Shown here piece after piece: positions 8,004 through 16,397 of a DNA stretch of 64,000 nucleotides. Source of the stretch: an uncultured Clostridium sp. (GTDB taxonomy: Bacteria; Bacillota; Clostridia; Lachnospirales; Lachnospiraceae); assembly GCA_934438135.1 (NCBI GenBank), contig CAKSBP010000012.1:1-64000 (forward strand), read 5' to 3'. Made by a program: the position numbers and the translations under genes. How positions within the stretch are numbered: position 1 is the first letter of the stretch; each line of letters starts with the position of its first letter. The notes under the pieces are model-generated. The model did not search any database, had not been told where the DNA came from, and worked only from the letters and a program-made list of their open reading frames with translations.

Positions 8004-10262
8004 ATGAAAATTCGAATGACAAAACAAGCAGTCTGGCTTAGTTGCATCACAGCCTTTGTGCTTTTTTTGTTTTGTATACAAAGGCAGTTTTCGTATTCAG
8101 TATATGCAAAAGATGCAGTCAGAGTTCCGGCGGAAGTGACAGCTGATAAAACAGTCGTAAGGACAAAGCCGGGGCAGACACAGGAAAAACTGCTGATTGG
8201 AAAAAAGACAGCCATTTTAACTAAAGGAAAAAGTATTACGATAGCAGGTCAATCAAAAGTTTCCGATAAAATATGGTACCATATTTTATTTAAGGAAGGC
8301 GGAGAAACATACTCTGGGTATATAGACTCTGACCTGGCGAAACTGGCACTGGAAATAAAGGCAGATGTTTCAACCAAAGAACCACTTCCTGTCTTTAAAA
8401 AAGCGGACCAAAAGACAAGACTGGAAATCGGCGGTAAGGAATATGCATTGAAAACTGGAAGAACGGTGACGATACAAAAAGAAGTAACCCAAGGAAACAC
8501 AAAATGGTTTTATATTTCTTTTTTAAGCGGTAAAAATACATATAAAGGATACGTAGAGGCAGCAGGTGTTACATTTCAGGAAAATGCAGAAGAAACTGTT
8601 CCAAGTCCTTCTGTGGTTCCGTCTCTATTGCCATCCACGGAACCATCACCAGAAGTTTCTAAAAATGAGAAAAGGATCGTTACAAAGATAAAAGCAGGAA
8701 CGATTGGCGTAGTGACAGCAGATAGTATCACGGTTGCAAAAGGAGCAGGTGCAGATTCCAAATTACTTATCTGTGATGGAAAAACAGTTCAACTCAAAAA
8801 AGGAAAAGAGGTTACTTTAAAGGCAAAAATAAAAGTTGGAAAAAAATCATGGTATAAAATCCGATTTTCCTATGAAGAAAAGAAGTTAACGGGGTACGCC
8901 AGTACTTCTACGGTGAAAAAGACAAATCAGCCTGCCCCAGAGTCGCCACTTCCATCTCCATCGTTTAAACCATTGACAGATATTCAATTTGAGTCAGCTC
9001 TTAAGTCGGAAGGATTTCCAGATAGCTATAAGGCAGCCCTTCGTGAACTGCACAAACAATATCCTCTTTGGCAGTTTAAAGCTTATCAGACCGGATATGA
9101 CTGGAATACGGCGGTGAAGAAAGAAAATCAGCTTGGCAAGAATCTGATTAGTAATTCCAGAGGATATGGATGGAAGTCTATAGAAGAAGGTGCTTACGAT
9201 TGGGCGAAGGATAAATTTATTCCATTCGATGGTTCTACTTGGATGACAGTATCTAAGGATGCATTGAAATACTATATGGATCCAAGAAATTTTCTGACAG
9301 CCAATGAAATTTTCCAGTTTGAATATCTTTCTTATATGCCGGAGTATCAGCAGTTAAGTGGTGTGGAGAGCATTTTGAAAAATACGGTTATGTACAATAC
9401 TGAGTTTACTTATAAAGACAGTGCCGGAGAGAAACAGACAACAACCTATGGTGAAACCTTTATGGATGCAGCAGCTTATTCACAGGTGAATCCATTTCAT
9501 CTGGCAACCAGAGTAAAGCAGGAAGTAATTACTTCTTCCGGATTTAGTAATTCGGCGACAGGAAAACGGTCTGGTTATGAAGGATATTATAATTTTTATA
9601 ATATTGGTGCAACCCATAGTACAAAAGCCGGTGGTGCGGTACTTAATGGACTGAAATTTGCCAAGACTGGAAACGGCATGTCTGGTGAAAATAAAACAAT
9701 ATATATGATTCCGTGGGTCAGCCCATATCATGCAATATTGGGTGGTGCAAAATATATTGGAAATAATTACATTAATAAAGGACAGAATACAGTATATCTT
9801 CAGAAATTTAATGCAACACCTGCAAATGCATTTTCCCATCAGTATATGGCAAATGTAGAAGCTCCAAGGGCAGAAGCACAGAAAACATATACAGCATACA
9901 AAGATTTTAAAGACATTCCAGTGGTATTTAAAATTCCAGTTTATAAGGATATGCCTGCTAAAAAAGCGGCCATGCCAAAGGATGGGAAAAATCCAAATAA
10001 CTGGTTGAAATCCTTAGATATTACAGGCCAGGTTATGGAACCGGAGTTTCATATAAAAGATGACGAATCAGAAATATATACGATAATGGTAGATGCGACT
10101 ACAGATTACATTACGGTAAATGCAGAAACGGTTAATTCCAAGGCAGAAATTTCCGGAGATGGTATCTGGAAAATTGAAGATGGAAGGAATATAATAAAGG
10201 TAAAAGTAAAAGCAGAGAACGGAGATGTCCGCACATATACGATTTATGTACTGCGGGCATAG
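8004..10262 (+). CDS. SH3-repeat glucosaminidase, secreted cell-wall hydrolase
   Basis: A 752-residue extracellular protein predicted to cleave peptidoglycan glycan strands. Residues about 12-34 form a signal sequence/anchor ending ..YAKDA. Three bacterial SH3-like repeats follow (about 40-110, 110-185 and 220-305), each with a WY/WF.I.F core, the second and third separated by a Pro/Ser-rich linker (PSPSVVPSLLPSTEPSP). Residues about 325-620 are a glucosaminidase domain; LATRVKQEV places the probable catalytic Glu at 507. The C-terminus (about 660-750) is a cadherin-like beta-sandwich domain, ending in NGDVRTYTIYVLRA. Start is fixed by GGAGGGTACTATAA. The next gene shares a C-terminal-type cadherin-like module and lies 19 bases downstream, so the two are likely co-expressed at the cell surface. 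Confidence 0.85.
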   Translation: MKIRMTKQAVWLSCITAFVLFLFCIQRQFSYSVYAKDAVRVPAEVTADKTVVRTKPGQTQEKLLIGKKTAILTKGKSITIAGQSKVSDKIWYHILFKEGGETYSGYIDSDLAKLALEIKADVSTKEPLPVFKKADQKTRLEIGGKEYALKTGRTVTIQKEVTQGNTKWFYISFLSGKNTYKGYVEAAGVTFQENAEETVPSPSVVPSLLPSTEPSPEVSKNEKRIVTKIKAGTIGVVTADSITVAKGAGADSKLLICDGKTVQLKKGKEVTLKAKIKVGKKSWYKIRFSYEEKKLTGYASTSTVKKTNQPAPESPLPSPSFKPLTDIQFESALKSEGFPDSYKAALRELHKQYPLWQFKAYQTGYDWNTAVKKENQLGKNLISNSRGYGWKSIEEGAYDWAKDKFIPFDGSTWMTVSKDALKYYMDPRNFLTANEIFQFEYLSYMPEYQQLSGVESILKNTVMYNTEFTYKDSAGEKQTTTYGETFMDAAAYSQVNPFHLATRVKQEVITSSGFSNSATGKRSGYEGYYNFYNIGATHSTKAGGAVLNGLKFAKTGNGMSGENKTIYMIPWVSPYHAILGGAKYIGNNYINKGQNTVYLQKFNATPANAFSHQYMANVEAPRAEAQKTYTAYKDFKDIPVVFKIPVYKDMPAKKAAMPKDGKNPNNWLKSLDITGQVMEPEFHIKDDESEIYTIMVDATTDYITVNAETVNSKAEISGDGIWKIEDGRNIIKVKVKAENGDVRTYTIYVLRA

Positions 10263-10281
10263 TGAGGAGGAAAAACCGTAA

Positions 10282-11595
10282 GTGCAGAAAAAAAGAAATG
10301 ATTACATGGATAGCGGGAAGCATAAAATAGAAAAGAGAAAATATGCAGGAGTATTTTTACTGGCAGTATTTCTGGTGTTGGGACAGTTTCTTGTACCCTT
10401 TTCCGTAAAAGCAGCCAGTGCAACCTTGACATTTGCTGCGAAAAATAAAGAGGTAGTACTTGGTGAAACCTTTTCCGTAGTTGTCTATGTGGATTCTAAT
10501 GATTCCATTGGCGGATTTGAAGGATATATATCTTATGATAAAAAACGGGTAGAGTATGTAAAAGGCGGAAATCATGTTAGTGGAGGAAATGGTCTTTTGA
10601 AAATTTCAGAGCTGGACTCGGAAGGCGTAGGCAGCTCTAAGAAATATTCTATTAATTTCAGAGCATTAAAAAAAGGAAACTGTACATTTGAAACCAAAGC
10701 AGCTCCAAAAGTTTATAATGCTTCTGGAGAACAGCTTTCTGTTTCCAGTAACCGTCTTAGTGTTTCTGTTCTAAAGTCATCAAGGAAAAGTTCTAATTGT
10801 AATCTGGTTAAACTGCAGATTAGTCCAGGAAAACTTTCACCGGAATACAGCAATGATGTAACAGAGTATCAGACCGAAATTCCATATGAGAGTGATATGC
10901 TCTTTGTAACAACGAAAACGGCGGATTCTGAATCATCTGTTAAGATACAGGGGAATGAAAATCTTTCCGAAGGAAAAAATTTCGTGCATGTAGTAGTAAC
11001 GGCTCAGTCCGGAGCACAGAAGGATATTCAGATTGAGGTATTTCGACAGTATCAGGATGAAAAAACAGTAGAGGAAGAGAATATTCAGGAATCAACTTTG
11101 GAGAAAGCAGATGGTACAGGGGCAGATAATACGGAGGATGAACAAGGAAATATTACTGCAGAAAAAGAAGGACAGACAATTACGTTAAATTTCAAAAATT
11201 CTTATACGGTGATGAAGCTGAAAAATGATTCGTTAATTCCGGATGGATATGGAAAGTCCTCTATTAAAATAGGAGAAGAGACTATTACAGCTTATGCGGA
11301 CAGCAGGCATGCAGCCAGCGAATTTGTCCTCTTATATTTGAAGAATGCAGAGGATGAAACAGGATTTTACCGATATGACCGGGTAGAAAAGACAATCCAA
11401 CGTTATACAGACGGTATGAAGATAGAAGAAAGTTCAGATCCTAAAGAAGATCCACTTTCAGAAAGACAGCACAGTAATACATCTATGCTGATTGCAGTTG
11501 TAATATTGGCAGCTATTATTATGATTTTAAGTATTATACTGGCGGCCGTTCTAATACGCAGAAAATCAGGAAATTACAGAGATGGGGATGAATAA
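10282..11595 (+). CDS. membrane-anchored cohesin-like surface protein
   Basis: A 437-residue protein starting at GTG 10282 after GAGGAGGAAAAACC. A signal sequence (about 20-45, GVFLLAVFLVLGQFLV) is followed by a domain of about 130 residues with the cohesin pattern: VVLGETFSVVVYVDS, GGFEGYISYDKKRVEYV and a late NCTFETKA strand. Next is a cadherin-like beta-sandwich (about 172-255, LQISPGKLSPEYSNDV). An acidic linker leads to a C-terminal membrane helix (about 405-428, rich in Ile/Ala/Leu) and a short positive tail. In cellulosomal species cohesins bind dockerins; no dockerin or cellulase is visible here, so a structural or adhesion role is as likely. It probably acts with the glucosaminidase encoded 19 bases upstream. 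Confidence 0.7.
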   Translation: MQKKRNDYMDSGKHKIEKRKYAGVFLLAVFLVLGQFLVPFSVKAASATLTFAAKNKEVVLGETFSVVVYVDSNDSIGGFEGYISYDKKRVEYVKGGNHVSGGNGLLKISELDSEGVGSSKKYSINFRALKKGNCTFETKAAPKVYNASGEQLSVSSNRLSVSVLKSSRKSSNCNLVKLQISPGKLSPEYSNDVTEYQTEIPYESDMLFVTTKTADSESSVKIQGNENLSEGKNFVHVVVTAQSGAQKDIQIEVFRQYQDEKTVEEENIQESTLEKADGTGADNTEDEQGNITAEKEGQTITLNFKNSYTVMKLKNDSLIPDGYGKSSIKIGEETITAYADSRHAASEFVLLYLKNAEDETGFYRYDRVEKTIQRYTDGMKIEESSDPKEDPLSERQHSNTSMLIAVVILAAIIMILSIILAAVLIRRKSGNYRDGDE

Positions 11596-11606
11596 TATTC
11601 GTATAC

Positions 11607-11635
11607 TTGACAGTAAGTAGATATTGTTATACTAT
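11607..11635 (+). promoter_or_regulatory. promoter of the GntR-mcsA-mcsB-clpC operon
   Basis: TTGACA at 11607-11612 is a consensus -35. The -10 is TATACT (15-base spacer) or TACTAT at 11630-11635 (17-base spacer). A palindrome overlaps the -10 and start region. Confidence 0.7.
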
Positions 11636-11646
11636 TTATATAACAA
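11624..11646. promoter_or_regulatory. palindromic operator candidate over the stress-operon promoter
   Basis: A perfect inverted repeat TTGTTATA (11624-11631) - 7 bases - TATAACAA (11639-11646) covers the -10 element. It ends 26 bases before the ATG of the GntR-type regulator, so it is a natural autoregulatory site. It does not match the CtsR heptamer repeat (GGTCAAA-type). Confidence 0.6.
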
Positions 11647-11671
11647 CTGTAACGCAAACGGAGGTGTAAAT

Positions 11672-12049
11672 ATGCTTGTGACCATTGATTTTAATTCGGA
11701 GGAAGCGCTTTATGTCCAGCTTCGAAATCAGATAATTATAGGAATTGCTACATCTCAGATACGGGAAGGAGATAACCTTCCATCTGTGCGTGAACTTGCT
11801 GATGATATCGGTATTAACATGCACACGGTAAATAAAGCATATACCATCTTAAAACAGGAAGGCTACCTGAAGCTTGACAGAAGAAAAGGTGCTGTCATTT
11901 GTATTGATGTGGATAAATATAATGCTCTTCAGGAGATGATGGAAGAGATGAAGGTTGTGTTAGCAAAAGGCATCTGTAAGAATATTTCCAGAAAGGAAGT
12001 ACACGAATTAATTGATCAGATTTTTGATGCATATACAGGAAAAGAATAG
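11672..12049 (+). CDS. GntR-family (YtrA-like) regulator at the ctsR position
   Basis: A 125-residue DNA-binding protein. Residues about 10-72 are a GntR winged helix: ALYVQLRNQIIIGIA, then LPSVRELADDIGINMHTVNKA and a YLKLDRRKGAVI wing. The remaining ~50 residues are a short helical tail, as in the YtrA subfamily, with no large effector domain. The ATG at 11672 is preceded by ACGGAGGTGTAAAT; the open frame continues upstream without a second site. It is the first gene of an operon with mcsA, mcsB and clpC, where most Firmicutes carry ctsR. That it represses this operon through the palindrome at 11624-11646 is inference from position. Confidence 0.85.
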   Translation: MLVTIDFNSEEALYVQLRNQIIIGIATSQIREGDNLPSVRELADDIGINMHTVNKAYTILKQEGYLKLDRRKGAVICIDVDKYNALQEMMEEMKVVLAKGICKNISRKEVHELIDQIFDAYTGKE

Positions 12050-12087
12050 CAGCTATTTTGTATAATAAGAGGGGAGGGTGAATTCGG

Positions 12088-12648
12088 ATGTTATGTGATA
12101 AGTGCCATAAGCGACAAGCAAAGATTTATTGTACTGAGATTGTTAATGGAAAGAAAAAAGAGCAGTATCTGTGTGAAACATGTGCTGCACAGTATACTTC
12201 TTTTCAGATGAATAAATTTAATGGAAACAGAGAAATGTCTGCCAGAATACTTTTGTCGGACTTACTGGAAAAATCCTATGAAAACCAGAAAAAGAAGCTG
12301 GAAGAAATGCCAAAATGTCCATCCTGTGGAATGGATTATAACGAGTTTCTAGATAAAGGAAGGTTTGGATGTGCCCAATGTTATCATGCATTTGGCAAAG
12401 TATTTGACCGAAGCCTTGAACAGATTCAGGGCAGTGAAATTCATCGTGGAAAAATTCCAAAAGGATTTCTTACATCAGCCGATAAAGCAATTCAGAGTAT
12501 TTCTGAGATTGAGAAGCTAACACTGAAACTTCAATATGCAGTGGAAAAGGAAGAATTTGAGGAGGCAGCCCGTCTCCGGGATTTAATCCGTGCTTTGAAA
12601 AAGAAGCAGGAATCATCCAAGTCGCAGGAGGAAATCAGCAATGCTTAA
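12088..12648 (+). CDS. mcsA: McsA, zinc-finger activator of the McsB/ClpC system
   Basis: McsA binds McsB and controls its activity in the heat-shock response. The 186-residue protein begins with a CxxC...CxxC zinc site (MLCDKCHK, then LCETCA), has a second pair (CPSCGMDY and CAQCYHAF) and ends in a UVR motif (EEFEEAARLRDLI), the normal McsA layout. The ATG follows GGGAGGGTGAATTCGG. It overlaps mcsB by 8 bases, consistent with translational coupling. Confidence 0.92.
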   Translation: MLCDKCHKRQAKIYCTEIVNGKKKEQYLCETCAAQYTSFQMNKFNGNREMSARILLSDLLEKSYENQKKKLEEMPKCPSCGMDYNEFLDKGRFGCAQCYHAFGKVFDRSLEQIQGSEIHRGKIPKGFLTSADKAIQSISEIEKLTLKLQYAVEKEEFEEAARLRDLIRALKKKQESSKSQEEISNA

Positions 12649-13675
12649 ATGGTATGAGCAAAAGGGAAATCTTCAGGATGTTGTAATTTCAACGAAAGTC
12701 GGGATTGCCAGAAATATCAGAAAATATCCGTTTTCACCGAAGATTTCCGATGAACAGGCCATAGCACTTGTAAATGAAGTAGAAGAGGTATGTAAACAGT
12801 CTGGAACAGAACTTTCTGATATGGTGGCATGCAGCCTGGCCGAAATGACTGAATCAGAAAGGATGGCGCTGGCAGAACGTCAGGTCATTACGCCGAAAAT
12901 GGCACAGAAAAAACAGTATCGAGGGCTTTTAATGCGGGAAGATGAATCGGCTTCCATTCTGATTAACGAAGAAGATCACATCCTGATTCAAACCATTACA
13001 AGTGGAATGAATGCAAAAGATGCATATGCAAGAGCAGACAAACTGGATGATTTGCTTTCTGAACATTTTGAATATGCATTTGACGAGAAATATGGATATC
13101 TTACGACCTGTCCGACTAATGTAGGAACAGGGTTAAGTGTATCCTATTATATGTTTCTGCCAGCACTGAATGCGGCAGGAAAAATTACAAAGCTGATATC
13201 AGAAGTTGGAAAATATGGAGTTATGCTCCGAGGAATGTATGAGGAAGATGGAAAGAGCCAGGCAAGCATTTTTCAGGTATCTAATCAGAAAACCCTTGGC
13301 CATTCAGAAAAGGATATTATTATGAATTTGAATAATATTGTCAGCCAGATTGTAAAGCAGGAGCGGATGCACCGAGAATATTTATTTACAAGAAATTTTG
13401 ATGCAATTGAGGATCAGATTTATCGTTCTTATGGTATACTTAAATATACCAAGCAGATTGATGCCAAAGATGCCATGAGACTTTTGACACAGGTTATGCT
13501 TGGAGCGGATTATGGTATTCTTAAGTTTCATGAGGAAAAGAATATTTATAGTATGATTATGAATATACAGCCATATATTCTCCAGTCAAGGATTGGAAAA
13601 AATACCGGCAGCAGCACAAGAGACCGGCTGCGTGCCCAGTATATGAATCAGGCATTACCGGATTTAGTAGAATAA
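12641..13675 (+). CDS. mcsB: McsB homologue with degenerate ATP-binding residues
   Basis: McsB phosphorylates arginines and so marks proteins for ClpC. The 344-residue protein is full length and collinear with McsB: NEEDH, CPTNVGTGL, a LRGMY loop, FQVSNQ and a C-terminal RDRLRAQ matching the RDxxRA phosphoarginine pocket. However, positions that are arginine in working McsB differ. The usual SSRIRLARN reads STKVGIARN, NEEDHxRIQ reads NEEDHILIQ, GTGLRAS reads GTGLSVS, and the GIYGEG loop reads GMYEED. These arginines contact the nucleotide phosphates, so catalysis is doubtful. The comparison sequences are recalled, not searched. It may act as a pseudokinase or phosphoarginine reader within the operon. 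No frameshift or stop is present. Confidence 0.88.
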   Translation: MLKWYEQKGNLQDVVISTKVGIARNIRKYPFSPKISDEQAIALVNEVEEVCKQSGTELSDMVACSLAEMTESERMALAERQVITPKMAQKKQYRGLLMREDESASILINEEDHILIQTITSGMNAKDAYARADKLDDLLSEHFEYAFDEKYGYLTTCPTNVGTGLSVSYYMFLPALNAAGKITKLISEVGKYGVMLRGMYEEDGKSQASIFQVSNQKTLGHSEKDIIMNLNNIVSQIVKQERMHREYLFTRNFDAIEDQIYRSYGILKYTKQIDAKDAMRLLTQVMLGADYGILKFHEEKNIYSMIMNIQPYILQSRIGKNTGSSTRDRLRAQYMNQALPDLVE

Positions 13676-13741
13676 TCAGCAAAAAGATTTCGCATCATTT
13701 GGATGTGGAATTTTAAAATATATTAAGACAGGAGGCTTACA

Positions 13742-16180
13742 ATGTTCGATAAATTTACAGAAAACGCCAGTAGGGCAATTGAGTATGCAACAGATGCTGC
13801 AAAAGAGCTTTCTCATAATTATATTGGTACCGAACATCTGCTTCTGGGGCTGGTAAAGGCACCAGGAGTGGCAGGTAAAGTTTTGGAAGAAAATGGAGTA
13901 GAAGAGAATAAGCTTATAAAACTGATTGAGGAATTTATTACGCCTCCGGCAGCTGTAGGAGTTATTGATGAGGAAAGCATTACGCCTCGTGTAAAGAAAA
14001 TTATCGCACAGAGCCAAAGAGAAGCAGTACGTTTAAAAAGCGATTTAATTGGCACCGAGCATCTTCTGATTTCTTTATTAAAGGAAACAGATTGTATTGC
14101 CGTCCGCCTTTTAAATACATTAGGAATCAATATTCAGAAAACGTTTATTGATCTGCTTACATCAGTTGGACAGGAAACTTCCAGTGCAAAAAATGAATAC
14201 AACCAGAGCAAAGGCAAAGGAAAATCATCTACACCGACTCTGGATCAGTACAGCAGGGATTTGACAAGATATGCAAGGGAAGGACGTCTGGATCCGGTTA
14301 TTGGCAGAGAAGAAGAAATTCAGCGTGTGATTCAGATTTTAAGCCGTCGTACAAAAAACAATCCTTGTCTCATTGGGGAACCAGGAGTAGGTAAGACGGC
14401 AATTGCAGAAGGTCTGGCAGAAAAAATCGTAGAAGGAAATATTCCAGATACGATTAAAGACAAGAGAGTACTTACCTTGGATTTATCCGGCATGGTAGCA
14501 GGTTCTAAATACCGTGGAGAATTTGAAGAGCGTATCAAACGTGTCATCAGTGAGGTAATGAATGATGGAAACGTACTTCTTTTCATTGATGAAATTCATA
14601 CGATAATCGGAGCTGGCGGGGCAGAAGGTGCCATTGATGCGTCGAATATTTTAAAACCATCTTTGGCAAGAGGAGAAATTCAAATTGTAGGTGCAACGAC
14701 GATTGAAGAATACCGCAAATACATTGAAAAGGATCCTGCACTAGAAAGAAGATTCCAGCCTGTTATGGTAGAAGAACCTTCCTTAGAAGAGTCTGTCCTG
14801 ATTTTAAAAGGTCTTCGTGACAGCTATGAAGCACATCATCAGGTAAAAATTACGGATGAAGCACTTATAGCAGCAGTAAAACTTTCAGAACGCTATATCA
14901 ACGACCGTTTCCTTCCAGATAAAGCAATTGATTTAATTGATGAAGCATCCTCTAAAGTGCGTTTAAGCACGTATATGGAATCGCCGGAGATGCGAAAAAT
15001 TGAAGAAGAAAATTTAAGATTGGAAGCGGAAAAAGAAGAAGCAATCCGTGGTGAAGCTTATGAAAGAGCAGGAGAAATCAAGAAACAGCAGCTTAAGAAT
15101 ACAGAAAAATTAAACAAATTAAAAGTAAAACAGGAAAAAGAAAAAGCAGAGAAACAGCTTGTCGTCGGCGAAGCAGAAATTGCGGATATTATTTCTGCCT
15201 GGACGAAAATTCCGGTTAAAAAACTGGCAGAGGAAGAAAGCGAACGTTTAAGAAACTTAGAAACCATTCTTCATCAGCGTGTTATCGGACAGGATGAAGC
15301 GGTCAGTGCGATTGCAAAAGCAATTCGTCGCGGACGTGTTGGTCTTAAAGATCCAAACAGACCGATTGGCTCCTTTTTATTCTTAGGACCAACAGGTGTT
15401 GGTAAAACGGAACTTTCCAAGGCACTTGCAGAAGCTATGTTTGGAAGTGAAAATGCAATGATTCGTGTAGATATGTCAGAATATATGGAGAAACACAGTG
15501 TATCCAAACTCATTGGTTCCCCTCCAGGATATGTCGGATACGATGAAGGCGGACAGCTTAGTGAAAAAGTCCGTAGAAATCCATATTCCGTTATTTTGTT
15601 TGATGAGATTGAAAAAGCACATCCAGATATCTTTAATATTCTTCTTCAGGTGTTAGAGGATGGACATATTACAGATTCTCAAGGAAGACGTGTTAACTTT
15701 AAGAATACAATTATCATTATGACTTCCAATGCAGGAGCCCAGAGAATTATTTCTCCAAAAACGCTTGGTTTTGCTTCTGTAGAAAATAAAGAGCACGATT
15801 ATAATAAAATGAAAGACAGTGTAATGGAGGAAGTAAAACGTCTCTTTAAGCCGGAATTCTTAAATCGTATTGATGAAACCATTGTCTTCCATGCGCTTAC
15901 GAAAGAAGATGTAACGAAGATTGTTGCAATTATGATAGACACCGTAAGTAAACGAATTGAAGAACAGATGGGGATCAGCCTGAAAGGAAGCAAGACAGTA
16001 CTGGAATATCTGGCTGAGTCCAGTTATGATCAGGCGTATGGTGCAAGGCCGCTTCGAAGAGCTATTCAGAATAAGGTGGAAGATAAACTGGCAGAAGCCA
16101 TTCTAAACGGAGAGGTAAAACAGGGAAATAAAGTTTCCATGCGCTTAAAAGGCAAAGAAATCAAATTTACGATACGTTAG
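13742..16180 (+). CDS. clpC: ATP-dependent unfoldase ClpC
   Basis: AAA+ unfoldase that feeds ClpP with damaged or marked proteins. The 812-residue protein has two N-domain repeats, each with GTEHLL (the Glu in this motif binds phosphoarginine in B. subtilis ClpC), a first ATPase domain (Walker A GEPGVGKT at about 213, Walker B VLLFIDEIH), a coiled middle domain with a UVR-like EAYERAGEIKKQ, and a second ATPase domain (GPTGVGKT at about 550, VILFDEIEKAHPD). A ClpP-type docking loop would lie at about 670; I do not identify its motif with certainty. Start follows AGGAGGCTTACA. It is the last gene of the GntR-mcsA-mcsB-clpC operon, 66 bases after mcsB. Confidence 0.97.
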   Translation: MFDKFTENASRAIEYATDAAKELSHNYIGTEHLLLGLVKAPGVAGKVLEENGVEENKLIKLIEEFITPPAAVGVIDEESITPRVKKIIAQSQREAVRLKSDLIGTEHLLISLLKETDCIAVRLLNTLGINIQKTFIDLLTSVGQETSSAKNEYNQSKGKGKSSTPTLDQYSRDLTRYAREGRLDPVIGREEEIQRVIQILSRRTKNNPCLIGEPGVGKTAIAEGLAEKIVEGNIPDTIKDKRVLTLDLSGMVAGSKYRGEFEERIKRVISEVMNDGNVLLFIDEIHTIIGAGGAEGAIDASNILKPSLARGEIQIVGATTIEEYRKYIEKDPALERRFQPVMVEEPSLEESVLILKGLRDSYEAHHQVKITDEALIAAVKLSERYINDRFLPDKAIDLIDEASSKVRLSTYMESPEMRKIEEENLRLEAEKEEAIRGEAYERAGEIKKQQLKNTEKLNKLKVKQEKEKAEKQLVVGEAEIADIISAWTKIPVKKLAEEESERLRNLETILHQRVIGQDEAVSAIAKAIRRGRVGLKDPNRPIGSFLFLGPTGVGKTELSKALAEAMFGSENAMIRVDMSEYMEKHSVSKLIGSPPGYVGYDEGGQLSEKVRRNPYSVILFDEIEKAHPDIFNILLQVLEDGHITDSQGRRVNFKNTIIIMTSNAGAQRIISPKTLGFASVENKEHDYNKMKDSVMEEVKRLFKPEFLNRIDETIVFHALTKEDVTKIVAIMIDTVSKRIEEQMGISLKGSKTVLEYLAESSYDQAYGARPLRRAIQNKVEDKLAEAILNGEVKQGNKVSMRLKGKEIKFTIR

Positions 16181-16304
16181 AAACCGATTATATTAATAAA
16201 AAGACAAGTTATGTAAAGTTTCAAGCGAATCAAGAAAAAACCTAGTAATTTTTTAAGAAATATAATATAATATGTCTAAGGTTAATGTAATCAAGTGTAA
16301 ATCT

Positions 16305-16392
16305 TCTGGATGTTACGGGGGCCTGTGGCTAAGATGGCTTGGTAACACAGGGATGTGCGTCCAGACAGGCAATAAAATGCATTAGGAGGACT
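16305..16392 (+). ncRNA. structured leader RNA of unknown class
   Basis: Between clpC and the next gene, a GC-richer block can fold as stem P1 (16305-16312 with 16358-16365, 8 bp with one G-U) enclosing P2 (CCTGTG 16322-16327 with CACAGG 16346-16351). TTAC at 16313-16316 in the internal loop is complementary to GTAA at 16342-16345 in the hairpin loop, giving a pseudoknot. GCCTGT (16321-16326) can instead pair with ACAGGC (16365-16370), which excludes P1 and P2. The block ends just before the ribosome binding site AGGAGGA of the 16398 gene. A TATAAT-rich stretch near 16261-16272 could be its promoter. I could not match it to a riboswitch class I know. Confidence 0.5.
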
Positions 16393-16397
16393 AAGTA

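Noticed and set aside
11607..11671. CtsR operator
   Set aside because: Only one TTGAC element, which is the -35; the tandem heptamer repeat required for CtsR is missing.
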